Positions 33,566 to 43,200 of a stretch of 59,204 nucleotides of DNA are shown piece by piece. The translations under genes were made by a program, and so were the position numbers. Where the stretch lies: positions 1 through 59,204 of the forward strand of contig CAZEHS010000007.1 in the NCBI GenBank assembly GCA_964511875.1, given 5' to 3'. The notes below the pieces were generated by a model. It worked only from the letters and a program-made list of their open reading frames with translations, was not told the DNA's origin and made no database searches. Positions within the stretch are counted from its first letter, which is position 1. Each line of letters starts with the position of its first letter. This DNA is from CAZEHS01 sp964511875 (GTDB lineage Bacteria > Bacillota > Clostridia > Peptostreptococcales > Acidaminobacteraceae).

Positions 33566-33658
33566 AAACCACCGAATACACCGAAATCACCGAAAAACAT
33601 CTGCGATTATATCACAAATCCATATCCCTTTCGGTGTATTCGGTGTATTCGGTGGTTC
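33566..33658. repeat. Inverted repeat built of TTCGGTGTA units
   Basis: The left arm (33567-33592) reads ACCACCGAATACACCGAA and the right arm (33630-33656) its complement, with three tandem 9-base units TTCGGTGTA/TTCGGTGTA/TTCGGTGGT on the right. The loop is about 38 bases. It lies between plsC and the helicase, in a 370-base gene-free stretch that otherwise contains the terminator, the helicase promoter and its long leader. Function unknown. Confidence 0.7.
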
Positions 33659-33684
33659 CGATGGTTTTCATGTTCCTGTGTGTA

Positions 33685-34410
33685 TTATTCGTCAAAATCC
33701 TGCCATTGTTCCACGTTCGCGGAGATCTGTTCCTGGATGATGGCTGCCAGATCGTGGCTTGCTTCGGTGCTGGGGTCGATAGGGTCACCGATGATCACGC
33801 GGATATCGGCCCGGCGGATCCTCAGGCTGTTCTTAACCATGATCGATCGGGTATTGATAAGAGTTACCGGAATGATCACCGTCCCGCTCTTCTGGGCCAG
33901 TTTCAAGGCGCCTGGCTTGAAAGGAAGGACATGGCCGTCCTGGCTGCGGGTCCCTTCCGGGAAAATCACAAGGGAGTAGCCGGCCTTCAGACGCTCAACG
34001 CCTTCCTGGATGGCCCTCAGTGCTTCTCTGGGATTGTTGCGCTTTATGAATACTGTCCCGTAGAGCTCATTCCATTTGCCCAGAATGGGATATTTTCTGA
34101 CTTCTTCCTTGGCAATATAAGCCGCAGCCTTAGGGAAATAACCCAGCAGTACCGGAATATCGAAATTCCCCTGATGATTAGAGACAATCACCACCGCCTG
34201 ATCCTGCGGCACCTTGTCTGCGCCTGTAACCGTCACCGCACTGCCGGTTGCCTCCACCAACATGCGCCCCCAACCGTGACCGAGCTTCGTAAGCAGAGCC
34301 TGCAGCTCTTTTTGCCGGCCTTCCTTCTCAAGACGGAGAGCCTCAGGGAATGTAGGAAGGGTCCAGAGCAGGCTGTAGATAAGCATGAAGAACATTTTAA
34401 TTGTTTTCAC
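33685..34410 (-). CDS. plsC: 1-acyl-sn-glycerol-3-phosphate acyltransferase PlsC
   Basis: A 241-residue membrane-associated acyltransferase that makes phosphatidic acid from lysophosphatidic acid in phospholipid synthesis. A hydrophobic N-terminus (about residues 5-20) anchors it. The catalytic NHQGNFD box (Hx4D, about residue 78), the KRNNPREALRA and the FPEGTRSQDG box (about residue 148) and the IIPVTLINT segment follow in order. It is the last gene of a unit with mscS and yhaM; the gap to mscS is 37 bases. Confidence 0.95.
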   Translation of the reverse strand: MKTIKMFFMLIYSLLWTLPTFPEALRLEKEGRQKELQALLTKLGHGWGRMLVEATGSAVTVTGADKVPQDQAVVIVSNHQGNFDIPVLLGYFPKAAAYIAKEEVRKYPILGKWNELYGTVFIKRNNPREALRAIQEGVERLKAGYSLVIFPEGTRSQDGHVLPFKPGALKLAQKSGTVIIPVTLINTRSIMVKNSLRIRRADIRVIIGDPIDPSTEASHDLAAIIQEQISANVEQWQDFDE

Positions 34411-34447
34411 AGGAAGCTCCTTTGCATATAATTCATGGCCCCTCTAT

Positions 34448-35512
34448 TCACTCACTGATGCTCTCGAACTGTACACGCTGCTTGGCGGTTTTGATTTCGT
34501 GCCGTTCCAGGGCTTCCATCAGAGAGAAGATCGCTTCCTGCCGAGTGTTTACAAAGTCATCCCACTCAGCTGAATCGGTCAGGAACATCATGCTGAGGAC
34601 CGGCCCGGTCATTTCATAGGATTCCAGCCTCACCAATACCGTTGTCGGGTCGATGCCTGGAGAAACCTTGAGTATTTCTTCCAGATCCTCACAGAATTCA
34701 ATAACGACTTTGCGATGAACATCCTTGCCCAGCTCCAGTCTTATGATCGCTCTCCGCTGGCTGCGACGGGTCAGATTGGTGATGGGCCCCTTTGCGATGG
34801 CCGAGTTTGGGATTGTAACCAGCTCCTGTGTCAAAAGACGAAGCCGCGTGCTCCTGAAATTGATGTTTTCCACCGTGCCCATGAGGCTCTCAACCTCTAC
34901 GAGCTCCCCAACATCAAAGGGTTTGTCCAAAATCAGAACGATTCCGGCAAAAATGTTGGACAGGGTATCCTGGGCTGCCAATGCGACCGCCAGACCGGCT
35001 ATACCTAACCCTGCTACAATGCTGCCTGCATTGATGCCGAACTGTTCCGCTACCAGAGTAACTGCCAGGACTGCCACAATGAAACGGATTATCCTGAGAG
35101 AGAATTGTTTGAGAATTTCACTGCTTTGCATGTTCATGCGGGTATGTACTTTCCTGAAAAGTGCAGCCAGTACACCTTCCAGATGGTAGGCTCCGTAAGC
35201 CGCAGTCAGTATGAATCCGGTTCTGAGGTACCTCACTCTGATCAGATCTGTTTTATCCGATAGAGGCAGCACCTCCAATCCCCAGGACAGTCCTGCAAGC
35301 ATGATAAAAACCTTCAGCGGCCCTCTAAAGGAACTCTTAAGTGAATCCCAGGTATCCTCGGTGACTCCCCTCAGAAAAATCCGCAAGGTCCGGAATATCA
35401 TATCCGCAGCGACTCCGCTGAAGATACAGAAGGATACTACAATGACAGCTGCCGTTATCCAAATCTCAGGAGCCATCTGTATATCACTGATCAGTCTTTC
35501 AATCCAACCCAT
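34448..35512 (-). CDS. MscS-family mechanosensitive ion channel
   Basis: A 354-residue membrane protein with about five hydrophobic segments in the first 190 residues. The pore-lining helix is GSIVAGLGIAGLAVALAAQD (about residues 167-186), the MscS signature, followed by DTLSNIFAGIVLILDKPFDVGE and the cytoplasmic beta domain with NINFRSTRLR and TIPNSAI. It would release solutes when membrane tension rises. Extra N-terminal helices compared with E. coli MscS are usual in this branch. The unit order is yhaM, mscS, plsC; the gap to yhaM is 11 bases. Confidence 0.95.
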   Translation of the reverse strand: MGWIERLISDIQMAPEIWITAAVIVVSFCIFSGVAADMIFRTLRIFLRGVTEDTWDSLKSSFRGPLKVFIMLAGLSWGLEVLPLSDKTDLIRVRYLRTGFILTAAYGAYHLEGVLAALFRKVHTRMNMQSSEILKQFSLRIIRFIVAVLAVTLVAEQFGINAGSIVAGLGIAGLAVALAAQDTLSNIFAGIVLILDKPFDVGELVEVESLMGTVENINFRSTRLRLLTQELVTIPNSAIAKGPITNLTRRSQRRAIIRLELGKDVHRKVVIEFCEDLEEILKVSPGIDPTTVLVRLESYEMTGPVLSMMFLTDSAEWDDFVNTRQEAIFSLMEALERHEIKTAKQRVQFESISE

Positions 35513-35523
35513 GGGGACCCCCC

Positions 35524-36477
35524 TTATTCCATCTCAGGTTTATACAACCTGCGCCTGTCCAAAACCCAAACGGGTTCAGTGAACTGTCCTGCTTCTATGG
35601 AGCCCAAAGCATTCTCCATGTCATACATCCTGGCATCGATCATATCCAGATAATGAAGCAGCTCCGCTTCCGGAATCATCGGTTTTTTCGGGCTGCCGAA
35701 TTCCGGCTCGTAATGGTGGGTCAATATCATATGCTCCACAAGCAGGAGCCATTCCTCTGATATGCCCAGGTCCTTTCCCAACCGGTCCACCGATGTGATG
35801 CCCTGTATCAGATGCCCAAGAAGCTGTCCCGGGCGGGTATACGTTTTGACGATTCCCAGCTCGCTGGCGTCCATCTCATCGATTTTTGCCAGATCATGGA
35901 GAAAAACCCCTGTATAAAGCAGATCCCGGTTCAATTTCGTATACACTGTCAGAAGTTTTTCCGCTGATTGCAGCATGCGGAGTACATGGTAGAGCAGGCC
36001 GCTGCGGATCGCATGATGGTTGGATTTAGCCGCCGGATAAAACAGCAGCCGTTCACGGTATATGTCGAGAAATGCCTTGCACAGCTTCTTGAGATCCTCC
36101 ACTTCCATGCCATCCACATAGGCTTCAATCTGCTCCAGCATCCACTTTGCATCCCAAGGAGCCGAAGCGACAAAATCCTCAGTGCGGACGCCGTCAGTTT
36201 CAAGAGCAGGCCTTATCTTTGCAATACGTAATTGAAGCTTGTTCTGGAATAGCTGAACCACTCCCCGCAATTTGACGATGGTCCCTGCAGCGAGTACTTG
36301 AATATCCGCCTCCTGAGCCTCCCAATATTTCGAGTTGATCTCTCCGGTGCTGTCCATCAATTGAATGTCCAGATACAGCTTATTCCCTGATGAAACACGG
36401 GGGGAACATTCCCTGACCAGGAAAAACCCCTGAACCTCATCGCCTGCGACAATATCTGAAATACGTTTCTCTATCAT
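35524..36477 (-). CDS. 3'-5' exoribonuclease YhaM-like (OB fold plus HD domain)
   Basis: A 317-residue nuclease-like protein. An OB-fold nucleic-acid-binding domain (about residues 10-100) includes LYLDIQLMDSTGEINSKYWE. The HD domain (about 145-290) has SNHHAIRSGLLYHVLRML and the metal pair in FLHDLAKID (about residue 190), then HMILTHHYEPEFGSPKKP. This is the arrangement of YhaM/CBF1, which trims RNA and single-stranded DNA 3' ends. The ATG at 36477 is preceded by AAAGGGG. It may be slow turnover partner of RNase J, which is inference. Confidence 0.92.
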   Translation of the reverse strand: MIEKRISDIVAGDEVQGFFLVRECSPRVSSGNKLYLDIQLMDSTGEINSKYWEAQEADIQVLAAGTIVKLRGVVQLFQNKLQLRIAKIRPALETDGVRTEDFVASAPWDAKWMLEQIEAYVDGMEVEDLKKLCKAFLDIYRERLLFYPAAKSNHHAIRSGLLYHVLRMLQSAEKLLTVYTKLNRDLLYTGVFLHDLAKIDEMDASELGIVKTYTRPGQLLGHLIQGITSVDRLGKDLGISEEWLLLVEHMILTHHYEPEFGSPKKPMIPEAELLHYLDMIDARMYDMENALGSIEAGQFTEPVWVLDRRRLYKPEME

Positions 36478-36523
36478 GTGTGTCCCCTTTTGTTTTAGTC
36501 TCGGATGCATTCAATTGTATCAG

Positions 36524-36546
36524 ATTAAGGCATCGTTAGGCATCGG
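36524..36546 (+). promoter_or_regulatory. Tandem TTAGGCATCGG-like element
   Basis: TTAAGGCATCG (36524-36534) and TTAGGCATCGG (36536-36546) lie side by side 84 bases before the start of the 7TM kinase-like gene. The second word recurs, reversed, at 58853-58843, about 75 bases before the EAL-kinase gene. A regulator site is suggested, not shown. Confidence 0.5.
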
Positions 36547-36561
36547 AAAAAATTTTCTGTT

Positions 36562-36590
36562 TTGAAACCTGTTACAGGGTAATATATAGA
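36562..36590 (+). promoter_or_regulatory. Promoter of the 7TM kinase-like / receiver pair
   Basis: TTGAAA, 17 bases, TATAGA. A short palindrome CCTGTtACAGG lies in the spacer. Confidence 0.65.
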
Positions 36591-36630
36591 GGAAAGACAT
36601 AAAATCCACCTGGATGCTCTGGAGGTTCCC

Positions 36631-38784
36631 TTGGAAGGTCAGATTTATATCACCTCACTTGCAGCAGTGACTCTGATTTCGCTTTTTCTCGGAGGCGTAT
36701 CCTGGATAAAGAGCGATGTTCATGCGGCCCGCTGGCTGTCGGTGATGTTCGGATCAATCGCGCTCTGGACATCGATGCAGGCAGTATCTGCCCTTTCACA
36801 GGACATCGGTGAAAAGCTGTTCTACCACGACCTTATGTATATCGGCATCAGTATGATTCCCATATCGGTTCTGTATTTCGTGCTGGATTATTATCATATA
36901 TTGAAAACACTTAATCCTACAATCAAGTATTCCCTGGCCGTCATCCCCTTGATGACAATCTGCGTGGTCGCCACCGATCCTTATCATCATCTGTTCTATA
37001 GGAATGTGCAGCTGCAAACCATCGGAGAGTTCGGACTGATTTATGGAACTTTCAATATGTGGTTCTGGGTTCACAGTGCTTACTCCTATCTTCTTGTTAT
37101 CGGCACGCTGCTGATCCTGGGTTACCAGCTCCAAAACGAATCCGGTCAATACCGCCGCCAGTCAGTGCATCTTATGGCAGCAATCCTGGCATCGTCTGCC
37201 ATAAATCTGCTGACCATCACCAAAACCATCACTCTGAAGGTTGATATGACCCCCTTCACCTTCGTTCTTGTCGGCGCGGTTTTCTACACCAGCCTTTTTT
37301 ATACACGGGTATTTGAAATAGGACCCATCACCAAGGACCTTCTTTACAATAATATTCATGATTCACTGCTTATACTTGACACGTCCGGAGCGGTTATTGA
37401 GCATAACAAGGGGTTTCTTGATCTTTTCGATTCCGTTCCTGATAGGATCATCGGCATGAACGCCGTCGATCTCTTTGATTCACTGGGCTACTGCGGCGAG
37501 GAGGCAGTGAAGGATCTGAACACCTCAATGAGATTCCGGACTGGGAACAATCGCAACCCCGTCAATTGGCAGATAACCCGAAACATTCTCATGGGAAGAA
37601 ATTCATCCCAATCCGGCACCCTTTACCTATTCAAGGATGTGACAGAAATCGACCAAAGCTTGAGTGCTGCCGATCAGGCATTGAAAGGGGCGGAACGGGC
37701 AAAGGAATCCATCACACGAAATCTGTCGGATATGAGTCATGAGATCAGAACACCTTTGATGGGAATCATGGGAGCTGCTCATCAGCTGCAGACTGACGCC
37801 TGCGATGACGAACAGTGTTCAGACGCCGAAGAGATTCTGAGCGGCGCTGAAGAGCTGCTGGGGACAGTAAACCGCATCCTCGATTACTCAAAGCTGGAAG
37901 CCGGAAAAATGAACGCTCACGACGAGTTGTTCACCCTTGGAAATTACTTCAGCAGCCTTTCATCTTTTGGCCCGCCAGCAATTCTTATCGACTCCGACCC
38001 TGGCATCATTGAGCTTTCGCTCAAAGGTGATTACGGGCATCTATCCCAGCTGATGGCTCTGATTCATGGCTTTTTACAGGAATGCGGCACCGAGGCACTC
38101 CGCATGAGGGTCGCCTATGATGGAAAAAAACTATCCCATGTCCTTTCATTCAGCATCAAACTCCCGAAAGCGCAGGAGCTGCTCATGGAATGGAACCATC
38201 TTGATGACTATCTGATGAAGCCCTGGCATCCGGACCCTCTAAACCTTGTATTGGCAGACAAAATCTCAGAGTTCCTGGGGGCTCCCATATCATTAAAGCA
38301 TCTGGGCATAAAATGGGATCTTAGCTTCAGCCTGGACCTTGAAACAGTTACAGCTGCAGATCCAAGACCCGGCACGCTTTCCGTTTCACCCGACACCCAT
38401 TTTAAACTCCTGTTCGCAGAGGACAGCATTATCAATCAGGCTGTCATACAGCGCATGTTCAAGACATTTCCATGGGAACTCACATTCGCATCCAATGGCG
38501 ATCAAGCCCTTGAAATTGCTCAGTCTTCTGTTTTTGACGGCATTTTTACCGATATCCATATGCCTGGACTTGGGGGAATTGAGCTGAGTCACCGCCTCCT
38601 GGAAACCATAAACCGGGACACGCCTGTATTCGCTCTCACTTCTGATACGGATGCCGAGCTGCAGGCAAGGATCAAGGAAAGTCCCATTCGGGCGCTGATT
38701 GTAAAGCCATTCCCTAAGGAATCACTGATTCGATTGCTGCAGGAAAATCAACGCATCGTCCTTCATGACGATGATCTCAGTTAG
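36631..38784 (+). CDS. 7TM hybrid histidine kinase-like protein with degenerate ATPase domain and a receiver
   Basis: A 717-residue membrane protein starting at TTG (GGAGG five bases upstream). Seven hydrophobic helices (about residues 5-225) match HisKA_7TM. A PAS domain (about 240-345) and a dimerisation domain with the H-box MSHEIRTPLMGIMG (about 370) follow. In the next region (about 445-575) I see no N, G1 or G2 box of a HATPase, so autophosphorylation is doubtful. A C-terminal receiver (about 590-705) has the phosphorylatable Asp in GIFTDIHMPG and Lys in IVKPF. It could act as a phosphatase, scaffold or acceptor. The receiver gene follows 12 bases later. Confidence 0.82.
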   Translation: MEGQIYITSLAAVTLISLFLGGVSWIKSDVHAARWLSVMFGSIALWTSMQAVSALSQDIGEKLFYHDLMYIGISMIPISVLYFVLDYYHILKTLNPTIKYSLAVIPLMTICVVATDPYHHLFYRNVQLQTIGEFGLIYGTFNMWFWVHSAYSYLLVIGTLLILGYQLQNESGQYRRQSVHLMAAILASSAINLLTITKTITLKVDMTPFTFVLVGAVFYTSLFYTRVFEIGPITKDLLYNNIHDSLLILDTSGAVIEHNKGFLDLFDSVPDRIIGMNAVDLFDSLGYCGEEAVKDLNTSMRFRTGNNRNPVNWQITRNILMGRNSSQSGTLYLFKDVTEIDQSLSAADQALKGAERAKESITRNLSDMSHEIRTPLMGIMGAAHQLQTDACDDEQCSDAEEILSGAEELLGTVNRILDYSKLEAGKMNAHDELFTLGNYFSSLSSFGPPAILIDSDPGIIELSLKGDYGHLSQLMALIHGFLQECGTEALRMRVAYDGKKLSHVLSFSIKLPKAQELLMEWNHLDDYLMKPWHPDPLNLVLADKISEFLGAPISLKHLGIKWDLSFSLDLETVTAADPRPGTLSVSPDTHFKLLFAEDSIINQAVIQRMFKTFPWELTFASNGDQALEIAQSSVFDGIFTDIHMPGLGGIELSHRLLETINRDTPVFALTSDTDAELQARIKESPIRALIVKPFPKESLIRLLQENQRIVLHDDDLS

Positions 38785-38796
38785 AGGGGGCACATC

Positions 38797-39552
38797 ATGT
38801 TCATATTGGCTGTAATCGATTCATCCGAACAAAAGCTTGAGATCCGAAAAACCCTCGCATCTCAAGAGATACAGATTGATTTCATCGGCTCAGAGGATGA
38901 TCTTGCAGAGCTATGCAGACAGACTGAACCCGATGTTCTGCTCATGCGCTCTCAATATGCAGATGTCAGCTCAAAGTACATTCTGAAGCACATTTCACCG
39001 GATGCTTTCGACAGCCTTCCCGAAAAAATAATCGTGCTGGCTGAACCAGGCGAGGAAAATTTTGACTTTCTCGTTACACCGGGAATCCAGGCACAGTGGA
39101 TCAGACCTGCTAATCTTGTCCACAAACTTTTCAGTGATACGACCGAAGATGAGACCGAGACTGAACCTGGTACGGACGCTCCCAAACGCATTCTCCATAT
39201 CACCGACGACCGCCTGCTCCAGAGGATCGTTTCGGATCTGATCCGCCTTCAGACACCCTATGAACTGGAGACCGCCTCCACGGGGAAAGAGGGAATGAGG
39301 CTTCATGGAACCTTTGCTCCACACCTTATCCTGACCGATTGGGATCTGCCGGACATAGACGGGATCGAACTTTGCCGTAGAATCAAGGTTGATCAGAAAG
39401 ACAACAGCGTCATCATCGCTCTTTTTTCCAGCATGACCGATGAACACCTGATAGAAGCTGCATACAAAGCCCGTGCGAAGGCGTACATCGTCAAGCCCGT
39501 TAAGCCGGACCTTCTGCTCCATAAGATTGTGAAGATGCTGGATGCGGTGTGA
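38797..39552 (+). CDS. Tandem receiver protein, first receiver lacking the phosphorylated Asp
   Basis: A 251-residue cytoplasmic protein of two receiver domains. The first (about residues 1-120) keeps the fold pattern but has LLMRSQYADVS where the Asp should be, so it is probably a pseudo-receiver used for binding. The second (about 130-250) is canonical: ILTDWDLPDIDG, with SS in the Thr position (ALFSSMT) and the Lys in AYIVKPV. No output or DNA-binding domain follows. It is co-transcribed with the 7TM protein. Confidence 0.85.
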   Translation: MFILAVIDSSEQKLEIRKTLASQEIQIDFIGSEDDLAELCRQTEPDVLLMRSQYADVSSKYILKHISPDAFDSLPEKIIVLAEPGEENFDFLVTPGIQAQWIRPANLVHKLFSDTTEDETETEPGTDAPKRILHITDDRLLQRIVSDLIRLQTPYELETASTGKEGMRLHGTFAPHLILTDWDLPDIDGIELCRRIKVDQKDNSVIIALFSSMTDEHLIEAAYKARAKAYIVKPVKPDLLLHKIVKMLDAV

Positions 39553-39588
39553 AAAACGAAATATCAGGTGATGATAACGGATCGTTTG

Positions 39589-39661
39589 CCACGGATAACA
39601 GGTCTGGACACGGATGAAGGCATATATAGTATTTTTAATTCATGTAAATCCGTGTTATCAG
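39589..39661. repeat. Inverted repeat of the ACGGATAACA type
   Basis: CCACGGATAACA (39589-39600), a nearby CACGGAT and the complement ATCCGTGTTATCA (39648-39660) make an imperfect stem-loop after the receiver gene. It lies between convergent genes and may assist termination or be a dispersed repeat. Confidence 0.45.
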
Positions 39662-39701
39662 CAGTGAATTTCTATCTGATTGCAAAGGGTTCAATACCCA
39701 T

Positions 39702-39787
39702 TAAAGGGAGAGATTGCCGCGCCTGCGGCTCGCAATGACAGAATCTGTCTTCGCGAGGAGCAGAGCGACGCGGCGATCTCTCCCTTT
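39702..39787. repeat. Dispersed palindromic repeat of the TCATTGCGAG type, acting as bidirectional terminator
   Basis: TAAAGGGAGAGATTGCCGCG pairs with CGCGGCGATCTCTCCCTTTA, with an inner arm TCGCAATGACA/TGTC-TTCGCGA. On the minus strand it includes GTCATTGCGAG, a word of an interspersed palindrome I know from many bacterial genomes. A T-rich tail follows on the plus strand. It separates the converging signalling units. Confidence 0.75.
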
Positions 39788-39820
39788 ATTTTTCAGAATT
39801 TGAACTGTTGCGCTAACCGT

Positions 39821-40219
39821 TCACCGTATGTCCAATCCCAGCCTTACCATCACATCCTTCAGTTTATCCGTATCAATCGGTTTCACGGCATAAGCCTCCG
39901 ATCCGGATTCAAAGGAGTTGAAAATTTCGTCAGTCGCGTTCAGTGCCGTGGTCATGATGATCCTTGTCTGGTTTTCTACAGGGATATTCCTTTCAAGTTC
40001 CAATTTGCGAATGGTCTTAAGGGCTTTTATGCCATCCACCTCCGGCATCATGATATCCAGACAGATCAGATCATAATAACGTTTTTCATCCAGTGACATC
40101 ATGAAAACCTCAATAGCCTCCATTCCATCAATCGTCACATCACAATCCCCGAATTGGGACAGGAATTTAAGCAGAAATCTTCTACTGACATAATCATCTT
40201 CCGCTATGAGGATTCGCAT
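39821..40219 (-). CDS. Single-domain response regulator (CheY-like)
   Basis: A 132-residue receiver domain without output. The acidic pocket is AEDD (residues 6-9), the phosphoacceptor is Asp55 in CLDIMMPEVDG, the Thr is in MTTALN and the Lys in AVKPID. It lies 3 bases after the hybrid kinase stop codon, so it is the last gene of the cheA unit and the likely phosphotransfer target of that kinase's Hpt domain or of CheA. A switch partner (flagellar motor, pilus or enzyme) is not visible. Confidence 0.93.
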   Translation of the reverse strand: MRILIAEDDYVSRRFLLKFLSQFGDCDVTIDGMEAIEVFMMSLDEKRYYDLICLDIMMPEVDGIKALKTIRKLELERNIPVENQTRIIMTTALNATDEIFNSFESGSEAYAVKPIDTDKLKDVMVRLGLDIR

Positions 40220-40222
40220 TTG

Positions 40223-43200
40223 TTACCCCTTTCTACTTTTGATATCACGGATGTGTTCTTCCAATTCCCTGATCAATCTCACCATTTCACCGCCATTCTC
40301 CTTCCGGGCAGATAGTTCCACCAAGAAAGCACTCTTTCGAAGAATTTCAAGGTCAGCCGACTCGGCCAGGGCTTTAAGTGTGTGAGCCATTTTTTCAACC
40401 TCTGTATGGTCTGATTGCCTTTGAGCTGATTCAATCGCTCCCATCAGGCGATCAAGCTCCCGGATAAGCTCTTCAGTCTCACCGTCATTCAGAACAGGAA
40501 AGGTTTTCTGATCATGGTGAACTTTGCGGATGAGATCCTCTACCTGCTGAGCCTCCCGCTGGGCACTGCCGCTGCTGTACCGGTTCAGCACATCATAGAA
40601 ATTGGCGATGTTGATCGGCTTCGAGATATAGTCATTCATGCCTTTCGACAGGAATTTTTCCCGATCCCCCTTTATCGCGTAAGCTGTCAGCGCGATGATT
40701 GGAAGATCCCTGAATCGTTGATCCGACCGAATCCTGACAGTCGCTTCCATCCCATCCATGACAGGCATCTGGATATCCATCAGTACAAGGTCGACCGGAT
40801 TGACATTCAGGTGATCCAGGGCTTCCTGTCCGTTGCTGGCTATTGTGACCCTGTGTCCCTGCTTTTCCAGCAGACGCATGGCCAGGATCTGATTGATCCT
40901 GTCATCCTCTACCAGAAGGACATCAAGAGGATTCTCTGAAACAGGGACAACCAGATCTCCTTCTAACGGGTTCAAAGGCTTCTCCTGGATTTGAGTCTTG
41001 ACGAAACCCATCTCGAACCAAAATCTGGAGCCCTGACCCAGTTTGCTTTCAAACCCTATGACTCCACCCATCATTTCCACCAGTTGCTTGCAGATGCTCA
41101 AACCCAGACCGGTACCACCGTACCGGCGTGTGATGGAGCCATCGACCTGTGAAAAACTTCGAAAAATCCGAAATGTATCATTCTTGTCAATTCCTATGCC
41201 CGTATCCTGCACATCGAAGGACAGACGAACGCTATCCCTGCTTTCTTCAATCAGCGATACACTCAATTTGACATCACCTGTATCTGTAAACTTAATGGCA
41301 TTGGACAGCAGGTTGTTCAACACCTGCATCAACCGATTCGGATCTCCCTTGAGCAGATGCGGAATCCCTTTTGGAATCCGGATGACCATTCCGATTCTCT
41401 TTTCAAAGGCTTGTACTCTGTTTGCTTTAAAAGCCTTATTCAATAGGGACTCCATATCGAAATCAATGCATTCGACAATCATCTTCCCGGATTCGATCTT
41501 CGAGAAATCCAGTATGCTGTTGATGATTCTCAGCAGTGATTCTGCACTGGTTCTTACCAGCTTCAGATTGTCACGCTGCTCGTCTGTCAGATCCGTCATC
41601 ATGGTCATATTGGTCATACCGATGATCCCATTCATGGGTGTACGGATCTCATGACTCATATTGGCCAGAAATTGACTTTTTGCATGGTTCGCTGCTTCTG
41701 CTTCTTCTTTTGCTCTGAGCAATTCATTCATGGTTTTGATCTTGTCTGAAATCTCACGGCATACATACACGATGCTTATTTGTCCGAATTCATCCGCCAG
41801 TATGTTTCCGACAACCTCAAGATGGGCTATGGAAGAGTCCTTCTTCAATACTCTCAGATCCATTGAAAAGGACGCCCGTGTCAGTATCCGTTTTTCGATG
41901 TTCTCACGGGCAGCAGCATGATCCTCAGGATGAATGAACTCGAATATCTGCCTTCCGATAACATCTTCCACTTCATAGCCAAGCTGCTGAAAAACCGAGG
42001 GGCTGGCAAAAAGTATTCTGCATGAATGATCAATCTGAATGACCACATCGTTCATGTTATCCGTAAGAAGCCGCAACCGCTTCTCGTTCTCCATCAGATA
42101 CCGGGCCATTTCCTTGTTTGAGGTGATGTCTTCAAGAACCAGGACCGCCATCCGTTGGTTGTTTTCAATGATCGGCACAGCTGAAATGCGAAGATCCACT
42201 TCCGAAAGTGATCCATCCGACAAAGTGATCCGATGCTGGATTTCACGACCCAGAACAGACTGATCCATGAACAGGACCGACTCGATGCTCTGATTGATTC
42301 CGCATCGGCTGCAGGCGTTGTCTACACCGCATTCATTATGAGTTTCTGCAATGGTACAGGCCAGCCCGTACCCGATGCGCCGTCCGATCAGATCCTTCAG
42401 TCTTCTCTTGAAAATACGTGTGGCTTCATCGTTGGCCATAGTGATCCGGCCATCGTGATCCACTGTAGCCAGCCCCAGCGGTGCGCCGAAAAAAATCGCC
42501 TTGAGGTTGCTTCTCTCACGTTCCAGGAGGCGCAGAGCATCTTTGCGATCCGTGATATCCTCAATGTGGATCACATGACTTGCAGCGCTGCCGTCAGAAT
42601 CGCGAATCGTGCTGATCACAACAGAACACCACCCTGATCGGCCTGGCGCCTGCATGAACTGGAATTCCCTGCACCATTTGTCTTCAACGGACAACACGCT
42701 CTCAATCTCCGAATAGTTTAGCTCCAGCTCTTCAGGCAGTAATTCTCTGAATGACCTTCCATCATAGGACCGCTGGGGGAAGCTTGCTTTGAAAGCTCCA
42801 TTTACACTGAATACAACCCATTCCATATCTGTCAGGGCTATGGGATTCGTGTTTTGCTCGATTACCTGCGAGTATTTATAAAGCGCCTCTTCCGCCTGAA
42901 CAATCCTGTCAATGTCCCTGAATATCATGACAATCCCTGTGCTAATCCCGTCCAACCCAATGACGGGGGAAATACTGGCAGAAATGTTGAAACCGCACTC
43001 TGGAGAGGTGAGCAACTGCGCCTTTCTCCACAGTCCGATCGGACCTTCATTCGAAAGTGCCTTATGAAACAGATCCTCATCAGTCAGCCCAGTGTCAGGG
43101 TGGATAATCTGCAGCGCATCATTGAAACGAGAGCCGATGACCATTTGTTCTGGTTTTCCCAACATCTGCAGCGCCGCAAGATTGGCATAAGTTACGATGC

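Noticed and set aside
33566..33658. Short CRISPR array
   Set aside because: The nine-base units are directly adjacent and there are no spacers of regular length; no cas gene is in the window.
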